NCBI GenBank assembly: GCA_019163375.1
Contig: JAFLKK010000007.1
Coordinates: forward strand, 157,713-221,712
Length of the DNA stretch: 64,000 nt
From: Paludibacter sp.
GTDB taxonomy: Bacteria; Bacteroidota; Bacteroidia; Bacteroidales; Paludibacteraceae
Reading direction: 5' to 3'
Every line of letters starts with the position of its first letter. The stretch's first letter is position 1. Both the position numbers and the translations under genes were made by a program. Positions 45,801 to 54,500 of this stretch are shown one piece after another. A model generated the notes under the pieces. It worked only from the letters and a program-made list of their open reading frames with translations. It did not search any database and had not been told where the DNA came from.

Positions 45801-46867
45801 CTACGCTTACGGCATCACCCGATATTATTGCGGCCGTTGATATGAATGGATGTATCACCATGATTTCACCAAACGGGCTGCTGTTTTACGGTTGCACAAA
45901 AGAAGAGGACATTGTGGGGCATCGGTTTACTGACTTCATTGCTCCCGAGGATCTTGAAAAAGCGAAATCGAACTTTCTATTGTCATTCGCAACACAACTG
46001 GGGGCAACAGAGTATACGGTTGAAAAAATGGATGGCAGCAAGGTGCAAACTGAAATGAAGGCAGATATTATTCGCGATAGAGACGGCGAACCAACCGGCA
46101 TGGTCATCATTATTCGCGACATTACCGATCGCAAAAAATGGGAAGCCGAGCTCCGCAAGGCACAGGAACAAATGAAAAAATTTGCGGCTCACCTGCAAAA
46201 TGTTCGCGAAGAGGAAAGGCTGGAAATAGCCCGGGAATTACACGATGAACTCGGACAAATTCTTATTGCCATAAAAATTGATATGGGAATGCTAAAACAA
46301 AATATTCTAAAGTGTCCTGATAGTAATGTCACCGAGGGTATCATTCATAAATTCGACCAACTATTTGTTTTAGTAGACAGTACGATTAATACCACCCGAA
46401 AAATAATGACCGACTTACGACCCGAAGTACTTTATTTGCTTGGGTTTATTGAGGCCGCTAAATTGCAGGTGACTAAATTCCGCGAGAGGTACGATATTAA
46501 GTGTGATTTTGAGACTGAAATTACAAATCTCGAATTAAATCCGCAACAATCGGTGGCACTCTACCGAATTGTACAGGAGGCGCTTACAAATATTGTTAAA
46601 CATGCCAATGCTACACAAGTCAAGGTACAAATGACGGTAACCGGCGACAAGCTTATTTTACAAATTAGCGACAATGGCGTGGGTATAAAAGAAAACTACA
46701 AGTCAAAACCCGATTCCTACGGACTTATCGGGATGCAGGAAAGGGCATTTTTGTTGGATGGCGAATTCACTATTGCCGGTCATGAAGGGGTCGGAACAGT
46801 GGTAAAAGTGGAAATTCCGTATTCCGAAAACAAAAACATGAACAAACAACTTGAGTTTGAATATTGA
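42845..46867 (+). CDS. PocR-PAS-HisKA_3 histidine kinase
   Basis: 1340 residues. Residues about 15-185 form a PocR-type sensory domain with a cysteine set (NFCRLCESI, NGCKNCM, QTCTSVGL), the class thought to bind small metabolites. Seven PAS domains follow (from about 205 to 1100). PAS 3, 4 and 5 (about 470-840) are close internal copies, each with DNIPxxIYxKxL/TxxxKTLANxAE, IGKDD/TD-type, and GLIG/GLLG endings. HisKA_3 has His1133 in ARELHDELGQILIAIKIDMG and HATPase ends near 1330. The region KFAAHLQNVREEER is nearly the same as in the kinase at 37306, so the two kinase cores are paralogues. Confidence 0.92.
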   Translation: MTSKNSYSKLSAEMGIDLHYTDFFKLEELQTIQDLFADATGVASIITHLDGTPITKSSNFCRLCESIVRQTPNGCKNCMKSDAVLAAQSNSLPSVQTCTSVGLMESSTQIIVHGVPVANWIIGQVRTPELDKVRMEQYAKEIGANVDDFMDALEEVPIMTKEQLFNVSKMLVFSAKQLAEKGTAVVYLKQKMAELETTNKLLHEHEELLSITLQSIGDGVISTDVNGMIANMNPMAEHLCGVKLENVLGKPLIEIFKIINADSREIVENPIKKVLQTGQIAGLANHTILISDNGKEYQISDSAAPIIDKNGNITGVVLVFSDVTDKYLAEAELRESERSKSVLLSNIPGMAYRSRYDRDWTKEFISEGCFTLTGYQISDLLENKTVTFNDLIVPEFREKLWETWQHAVDTKTAVFAEYKIITADNLEKWVWEQGVPIFNKNGDIEALEGLILDISDRKRAEQQLETERTMLRTLIDNIPEKIYSKDLTCRKTLANRAEIESLGCSSESEIVGKDDFAFFPAEFAQKFQADDKQILETGIPKLNYEELVIDRKGNSRWMLSSKIPLLDKQQNIIGLIGISRNITLQKKYEETLTNERLLLRTIIDNIPDCIYTKNTSFQKTLANKAEVKLVGVNSEEDVLGKDDYSFFSKELADTFAADDKAVIETGQPILFKEELLVDKAGNKRWLLSSKIPLRDKNNVVIGLVGLSHDITENKQYAELIQNERILFRAVIDNIPDAIYIKDLSGRKTLANLAEVKLTGASSEADVIGKTDYDLFPFDVAESYTEDDRPVIQQGLPLFNREGTLVDGNGNTHWMIGTKLPLYDNNNNIIGLLGVGRDITNRKRAEEALLESESFLRQTQAIAQLGTYTYDLIKGEWICSDVLDNIFGIEANAEKTVASWTSIVHPDFREEMGEYLAKHVIANKNKFDKKYKIIRQNDKEERWVHGIGELILNEAGDPIKLIGTIQDITTRKNLTEKLRKSETLYRSTLTASPDIIAAVDMNGCITMISPNGLLFYGCTKEEDIVGHRFTDFIAPEDLEKAKSNFLLSFATQLGATEYTVEKMDGSKVQTEMKADIIRDRDGEPTGMVIIIRDITDRKKWEAELRKAQEQMKKFAAHLQNVREEERLEIARELHDELGQILIAIKIDMGMLKQNILKCPDSNVTEGIIHKFDQLFVLVDSTINTTRKIMTDLRPEVLYLLGFIEAAKLQVTKFRERYDIKCDFETEITNLELNPQQSVALYRIVQEALTNIVKHANATQVKVQMTVTGDKLILQISDNGVGIKENYKSKPDSYGLIGMQERAFLLDGEFTIAGHEGVGTVVKVEIPYSENKNMNKQLEFEY

Positions 46868-46885
46868 TAATCAAATTTGAATTAG

Positions 46886-46893
46886 TATATTTG
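46886..46893 (+). promoter_or_regulatory. -7 element (TATATTTG) before LuxR-type regulator
   Basis: TATATTTG is a perfect TAnnTTTG, 69 bases before the regulator start. It suggests that the regulator can be transcribed separately from the upstream kinase. TTTG at 46856-46859 is a possible but distant -33 box. Confidence 0.5.
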
Positions 46894-46962
46894 CATATAA
46901 TTTATAACGCATTAGCACAGAACAGAGAAAGCTAAAAAAAATCATATAAAAAAAACAAAGTT

Positions 46963-47595
46963 ATGATAAAAGTATTTATAGTAGATGACCACGAGATAAT
47001 TCGTGAAGGACTAAAAAAAATCCTCAAGGAAGAGTCTGATTTCGTGGTAGTTGCCGAAGCACAAGATGGAGTTGAAGCACTTGAAAAAATTCAACACACC
47101 GATTGCGACATTATGCTTTTGGACATGAATATGCCCGGACGAAGCGGAATAGACTTATTGAGCGACCTCAAAATCGTTAAGCCACAGCTTCATATCCTTG
47201 TTTTAAGTATTCATCCCGAAGATAAATTCGCATTACGTACACTTAAGGCAGGTGCATCCGGCTATTTATGCAAAGATACCGCGTTGGACGAATTAGTAAT
47301 CGCCATACGCAAAATTCACAGCAAAGGTCGTTACCTGAGCACAACACTGGCCGAACAGTTGGCATTCGACGTGGTGCCCGACAAAGATCAGCTACCACAC
47401 GAAAGCTTATCCAACCGCGAATTGGAAATCATGTTCCTGCTAGCCGAAGGTAAAAAAGTAAAAGCCATTGCCAAAGAACTTACGCTAAGCGTCAGCACCG
47501 TGTTTACCTACCGTGTGCGCATTTTCGAAAAACTAAAACTAAAAAACGACGTAGAATTAACTCACTATGCCATCAACAATAAGTTGATTGAATAG
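46963..47595 (+). CDS. NarL/FixJ-type response regulator (REC + LuxR HTH)
   Basis: 210 residues. Receiver: VDDHE at the N-terminus, Asp54 in MLLDMNMPGRSG, LVLSIHPEDK and YLCKDTALDEL with the conserved Lys. The C-terminal LuxR-type helix-turn-helix (about 145-205) reads LSNRELEIMFLLAEGKKVKAIAKELTLS with VSTVFTYRVRIFEKL. This is the usual partner class for HisKA_3 kinases, and two such kinases lie directly upstream. It is the last signalling gene before the surface-protein loci, making those loci plausible targets; this is inference. Confidence 0.95.
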   Translation: MIKVFIVDDHEIIREGLKKILKEESDFVVVAEAQDGVEALEKIQHTDCDIMLLDMNMPGRSGIDLLSDLKIVKPQLHILVLSIHPEDKFALRTLKAGASGYLCKDTALDELVIAIRKIHSKGRYLSTTLAEQLAFDVVPDKDQLPHESLSNRELEIMFLLAEGKKVKAIAKELTLSVSTVFTYRVRIFEKLKLKNDVELTHYAINNKLIE

Positions 47596-47619
47596 CGCTT
47601 AGGTTAATTGCTGTTTTAT

Positions 47620-47890
47620 TTACTTTACTGTCTGTAGTCTATTGTCTATAGTCTGCTGTCCGTCGTCTTTGATCTTTTGTCTTTCCTCTTTTGTCTTTTG
47701 TCCATCCTATAAACCGCTGACAGGGTCTTCGACCGCTGTCAGGGTTTTCAATTCACTCAACCCGGTTACTTCATCTTTTCTTTTCATTTGTCTATAGTCT
47801 ATTGTCTATAGTCTGCTTACTGCCGTCTTTGTTCTTTTGTCTTTGTTCTTTTGTCTTTGTTCTTTTGTCTGCCTTTCCCTTTTCCTCCGC
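47620..47890 (+). repeat. Pyrimidine-rich degenerate tandem repeats
   Basis: Words such as TCTATAGTCTATTGTC recur (47632-47655 and 47790-47815), and the 14-base unit GTTCTTTTGTCTTT is repeated about three times at 47825-47870. The strand is strongly pyrimidine-biased. No gene is seen in 47596-48300. A closely related 14-base unit occurs at the window end (63940-64000). Confidence 0.65.
47714..47748 (+). repeat. Direct/inverted 16-base repeat
   Basis: CCGCTGACAGGGTCTT (47714-47729) and CCGCTGTCAGGGTTTT (47733-47748) are near copies 19 bases apart. CTGACAG and CTGTCAG are also inverted copies of each other, so the pair can form a hairpin. Confidence 0.55.
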
Positions 47891-48235
47891 CTTTGCCTTC
47901 GCCTCTCCCTCCCCCAGCCACATTTTCTCAACGCTTGTAGCATTTTATACTATACCAAACTACACACATTACTACAGATAAATGATTGGTTCGCCACAAA
48001 CCGACAGCAAATAACTAAAAACTAAGCTCTATAAATGACAGTTCACACAGTTACAGAGTTGTTACACGCGCTAAGCAATCAGCATACTTTCAATGGATTA
48101 GCAACGGTGCATTTTAGAGCTGTTGAGAAGTCATTATAGCACTTCAAAGCGCACTCAAATTCACCTAATTATTGAAATATAAGTAATTAGCTATACATAT
48201 TTACTAAAAAAGAACAGTAGTTCACAAAAAAGTTG

Positions 48236-48243
48236 TATTTTTG
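48236..48243 (+). promoter_or_regulatory. -7 element (TATTTTTG) upstream of giant surface protein
   Basis: TATTTTTG matches TAnnTTTG and lies 328 bases before the start at 48572, giving a long leader that contains a 45-codon ORF. No TTTG at the -33 position. Confidence 0.45.
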
Positions 48244-48319
48244 TAACCTAAATTCCTGCGAACCCTCTTATCGGATAAAAATTTAGTTAGTTATAATTTC
48301 ATTTTACACATTATTTAAT

Positions 48320-48457
48320 ATGTATTTAAGACTAATTTATAATCAAAACAAACTATATTTGGAAATAAGCGATGGCAATTTGAGGAGATATAAATTTAAG
48401 CATCGGACTAATTACTACAAAGGAACAAGTAAAATCCAATTGAGATTTACAATATAA
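48320..48457 (+). CDS. Candidate short leader ORF (45 aa)
   Basis: An ATG-to-TAA frame of 45 codons within the long leader of the giant surface protein. The product begins MYLRLIYNQNKLYLEIS and is basic, Tyr/Lys/Arg-rich, with no signal peptide or known motif. GAGGAGA occurs inside it rather than ahead of its start. It could be a regulatory leader peptide or chance; the only support is its position and open frame. Confidence 0.2.
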   Translation: MYLRLIYNQNKLYLEISDGNLRRYKFKHRTNYYKGTSKIQLRFTI

Positions 48458-48571
48458 TTAACAACGCAACTTAACGACCATTCAGTGCTACTTAACCCTT
48501 AGCCAACTGAACACTTACAATTTTTATCCTTTCGATTTGTTTAACGACACAGCTGTCAAAAATTAACGCGT

Positions 48572-51500
48572 ATGAAAAACAACTACATTTCTAAACTACA
48601 TTTCATATCAAAACATTTATTTACTCTGCTGGTTTTAGCTCTACTTTTTATTGGAGTGGGGAGTGTGAGTGGAGCAACATATTACTCTGCAGGTAATAAC
48701 GTTCCAAACATACGTACAAATTGGTGGACAAATACAAATGGAACTGGTACAAATCCTGCTAATTTTACAACTGCTGGCAATACATTTGTAATCCAATCTG
48801 GACATACAATGACTACAAATGCAAATTGGACGGTTTCAGGAGCAGGATCAACAATCCAGATTAATACGGGTGGTACTCTCGTTGCTTCAAATACTGTTAC
48901 TACTACTATCATGACAGTTGCAAGTGGAGGTACATATCAACATAATAGAAATGGAGGAACTATACCTACTGCTACATGGAATGCCGGATCAAATTGTACT
49001 ATAACAGGGATTAAAAGTGCAACTAGCCTTGCGGGCCTAGGACAAACATTCGGAAATTTCACGTGGAATTGCGCATCACAGGCTAGCGGAAACTTTTACC
49101 TAGCATCCAATATCACCACTACGGGTAATTTTAGTGTTTTATCTACAGGGGGCAATGACCCAAACAGTTATTCTCTTAGAATGTCGAACAACGCCACAAG
49201 CTATACGATAACAGTCGGTGGAAATTTTGAAATTAGTAATACTGCAACTTTTAAAATGAACAATGATGCTGGTAGCTGTACTCTAAACATTGCTAATAAT
49301 CTTATAATAAATAATGGTACAACTTTCACTATTGTAACTGGCGCTGCAAATTCAACCGTAAATGTTGCAGGAGCAGTGAATATTGCAGGCAGATTGAATA
49401 TGCAGGAAGAAGGGAGTATGACTGGCACTCTAAATGTAAAGGGAAATTTTTCACTAACTGGTACAGTTAGTGAATCAGCCACTGGTATTGGTGCAATAAA
49501 TTTCAATGGAACTACAAGTCAGACTTATTCAAAAACGGGTACAATTTTAGGTGCAATAAATTTCGCAGTAAATAATGGAGCAACCTTAGATGTCGGCACA
49601 TCAGTTATAGATGGTGGTGGCACATTTACATTAAACTCCGGAGCAAGCATTATTACAGCTCATACACAGGGACTTTCTACAACAGCATCAGGGGCAACAG
49701 GCAGCATTCAAGTTACAGGGGCAAGAGCTTATAATACAGGAGCTAATTACACTTACAATGCAGCAGGCGCTCAGGACATTGGAAACGGAGTAACCGGTGC
49801 TAACAATCTTACTTTATCGGGAAGCGGCACAAAAACGCTAACAAGTAATTTTTTAACAATAAGCGGAAATCTTACGCTAAGTGGCACAGCAACTACTACA
49901 ACGGTAGCTGCGCTATCTATTGGTGGAAATTTGGACATTGGAAATGGTACAACTCTTAATGTGATAGATAATAATTTTACAGTAGTCGGAAACACTAAGG
50001 TCGGTGACGGCTCAAGCGGAACGCTTAATATTATTACGTCAACAAATGGAACAAAAACATTCCAAGGAGATGTAACTATCAATGCCGGTGCAACCTGGAA
50101 CAACTCAATCAATTCTGCTATAACATTTCAAGGAAGTCTCACCAATAATAGTACAACTTTTACTGCGGGTAGCGGAATTCACACTTTTACAGGAGCTGCG
50201 AAAACAATAGGAGGAACAAACGCCAATACAATTCCTTCTGTTACCATTACTGGAACATATACAAACAATGGAACGCTTACAGTAGGAACTGCTTTATCCG
50301 GCGCGGGAAGTTTAACACAAGCAGCCAATGCTACCTTAAATATTGGTGGAACCTCCACAATAACAGGACTTACAGCTACAAACACCGGTAATACTGTCAA
50401 CTATACAGGAGCAGCTCAAAACATTCATTCAAATGATTATTACAACCTAACATTCTCGGGCAGTGGTGCTAAAACCGCAGCAGCAGGGTTAACCATTGGG
50501 GGTACGGTGAATATTGGTTCAGGCACTACATTCGATGGAGGTGCATTCACGCATACTGTAGCTGGCGACTGGACAAATAGCGGTACGTTTACTCCCGGAA
50601 CCAGTACATTGACAATGACAGGTGCAGGAAAGACTATTGGGGGATCGAGCACAAGTACTTTTAACAATCTATCAACAAGCGGAACAGCGTCTGTTTCTAC
50701 TGCTGCAAATATAACAGTTGCTAATAGCTTAAGTATTGGAAATGGAACTAGCTTTACCACCGGAGCCTACAATTTAACAGTAACGGGCAATACTACGATT
50801 GGTACTGGAACGCTTACCATTGGCGCTTATAACGGAACTAAAATATTTAAAGGTCTTCTTTTAGTAAATTCGGGTGGAACATGGAACAACTCTGGCAATT
50901 CACCCATAACCTTCCAAGGAGGTATAACTAATAATGGAACATTTACTTCCGGTAGTGGACCTTACACTTTTGAAACTAATGCACAATCTCTGACTGGAAA
51001 CATCAACTTGACTGGTGCAGAAACAAACTTTAATGCGAATGTCACTAATAATGGGAATTTGACTTTAACCGCAAAAGTATCAGGAAGCGGCGCCTTAATC
51101 AACGCTTCCACTGGAACGTTAAATTTAGCAAGTTATACCGACATCACTACTTTATCAAATCAGGGGGTCATGAATATGACCGGAACCAACGGCATCAATA
51201 CTTCCAATTTCACGAATACCGGAACTATTAATTTTAATGGAACGGGGTATATTGCCAACATTACCAATAATGCCGGTGGTACGGTAAATATAAATGCGGT
51301 GCAAAATATTGGAACTATTAACAATGCAGCAGGTACAAGTGTATTGAACATAAATGCATTGACATACACAATAAACACACTTACTGCAACAGCTGCAGAT
51401 AATACGGTAAATTATAGTGGTGCGGGCGACCAAGCAATTAAGAATGTACCGTATTCTAATTTAATTGTATCGGGTAGTGGGACTAAAGCATTCACGGGTA

Positions 51501-54500
51501 ACACAAACATAGCCAAAACGTTTACCAATAGCGGAGTAATTGCTAACCTGGGAACCGGAGCAAACCATACGGCAAATTCCTATTATCTGGGTGCTACTGA
51601 GCAGGCTGCAGGAAGTTGGGGCGGAATCGGCTCCGGAGTAACAAACACAAGCACTGATTTCACCGCAACAACAGCTACTTTGAATGTAGCTAACGGAGCC
51701 TGTATCGCAGGCACATGGAAAGGTACGACAGATACAAACTGGAATACAGCAACCAATTGGTGTGGTAATGTATTGCCTACCTCCTCAACGAATGTGATAA
51801 TCCCTAATGTAACAAACAAACCTACAATTATTGCAGCTGCAGTATGTAATAATATCACTATTAGTGCTGGTTCATCGCTCACTATTTCAGGGACAAACAA
51901 CCTTACCATCAGTGGTAATTTTACAAACAACGGTACATTTACAGCAAACAATAGTACAGTAACGTTTAACGGAAGCACTTCGCAGTCGATAGCCGGAACT
52001 ACTTTTTACAACCTGACAGTTTCCGGAGCAGGAACTAAAACATTTGCAGCTACTACAACCATAAACAATACCTTTACCAATAACAGCGCAGTAGTAAACC
52101 TGGGAACTGGCACTCACTCGGCAAATACCTATTATTTAGGTGCTACCCAGCAATTAATGGGCAGCTGGGGTGGAAATAGCTCCAGCGCAATTAATAAAAG
52201 TGCTAATTTTGCCGATGCAACAGGTATTTTAAATGTAACCAATGGCCCTTGTACTGCTGGATACTGGAAAGGTACAACAAGTGCCGATTGGAATAATACA
52301 GCCAATTGGTGCGACAATACATTACCTACTTCTGCAACAGATGTAATAATACCTGCCTCTGCACCTTATCAACCTATCATTGGACCAGCAGGAGGAGTTT
52401 GTCACAATATAACAATTGGATCGGGAGCAACACTTACCACAGCCGATAATGTAGCATGCAGTTTAACTGTCTATGGAAACTGGGTAAACAATGGAACACT
52501 TCTAATTGGTGCAAATAAGTACAGTACAGTTATTTTTGCCGGTAGCTCAGCACAAACCATTGGGGGCAACAGCACAAGTTTCTATAACATAACTATACAA
52601 AACACCGGTGGAGTAACACTTAATGTACCTACAACAGCCACCAGAGCCATACTCCTAACAAAAGGCAATTTAAACACAGATGCCACCAACTTACTAACCA
52701 TAACGAATACCGCCAATTCGGGCATTATGGGTGGGTCAGCAATATCATATATCAATGGCCCTGTGAAATGGAACTTGCTCTCCAATATATCTACAGCAGC
52801 AACTTATAAATTTCCGGTTGGGAATACAACTTATCTGCCCTATACTTTGGTAAATCCTATCACTACCAACAACCCTACAGCCCAAGTGCAGGCCTATACC
52901 GGAAATTCAGGGGGAACAGGGTCAGGCATTTCAATAAGCAATACAGAATATTGGAAACTGACCACAACTGGATTTAGCAGCACATCAGTTACTCTAGGCA
53001 AGGGAGATAATACCATCTACCCATACAATGTAGTAGCTACAAGCACACCGCAAAACGGAGGTTACACTACGCTTGATGGCACAACAGGATTTTATGAGGT
53101 TAGCAACTCTACTAACACATCCGGTGTAAATAACTTTTTCACATTGGGATTAAACAGTATAGCAACTATCAATATTTCGCCGGTGGTACTTGGTGGCTTT
53201 GGATATATCTTCAATTTTGGACCGTCTGCCGAACAAACATTTACCGTCAATGGGACTTCACTGCCGGATAATATTACAATAACAGCACCAACCGAATTTG
53301 AAATTTCAACCACTACCGGCATTGGATTTGTACAATCCATCACTTTAAACAGAGATGGAAGTAATCGGGTAAACAATGTACAGTTGTACATACGCTTAAA
53401 AGCAGGTTTAGCGATAGGAAAATACAATGACAAAACAATAACACTTACGTCGAGTACTACAACTAAAGACATAACATGCAGCGGTACGGTATTCGCAACA
53501 ACACCCTCCATTATTACAAGTGGCGGCAGAAACTGTGACGGCAGTGCAATAATACTTGGTAGCTCCAGCGATGATATCAATATTTTATATTGGGCCGGCC
53601 CTAACAATTACTACTCCCAAGAGCAGAATCCGACAATAGCCGGGCCATTAAATTCAAACATGTTTGGTACCTATACGGTTACAGGTAGCTTACCAACTGG
53701 TCCTAATCTTATTGTAAATGGAACTTTCGAAGCAGGGAATGTTGGATTCCTGAGCGATTACATTAACTCTTCATATTTCCCAAATTACAATCAAGGAACT
53801 TATGCAATTCTTGATGACTCAAAAACGCTTAACGGAGACTTTAAAGGATTGGACTCAAATGATCCAGGAACGAAACAAATGGTAATTGATGGTGCAACAA
53901 TTGCGAATGTACCTGTATGGTCTCAAACTGTAAAGGTTGTTCCTAATTCTACATATCAATTCACTTATTGGCTACAAAGTGTATTAATTAGAAACCCATC
54001 AGTAATTCAATTATATGCCAATAATATACCTATTGGTACTCAATTTGCCGCGGATGCTACTTTAGACACATACAAAAAATACTATTACAATTGGTATTCT
54101 GGATCGAACACTAGCGTTACATTAGACCTGAGAAATCAAAATACGATTGCAGATGGTAATGACTTTGCACTTGATAATATTGATTTTAGAACCGTAACAC
54201 AGGTTAGCTCTTCCGTAGAAGTTAAAGATGACAATATTCCATTGGTTTCAATCTCAACAGCATCGACCACTGTTCAATCGGGATCGAATGTAGTGTTTTC
54301 GGCGACTCCAACCAATGGGGGCAGCAATCCTTCTTATGTATGGAAAGTTACCAATGGAGCCAGCGTAGTTACTTTCCCATCTACTAACAACTCTACTTTC
54401 AATTACACACCGGTGACCGGCGATGTTATATCCTGTGTTATGACATCTAACAAGTCGTGTGCAGTTCCATTAACAGCAATATCGAATAACATAACAATGA

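Noticed and set aside
49201..52317. Many long antisense ORFs opposite the giant surface gene
   Set aside because: They mirror the Thr/Asn/Gly repeat codons of the sense gene, are Val/Pro/Phe-biased and have no start context or family resemblance.
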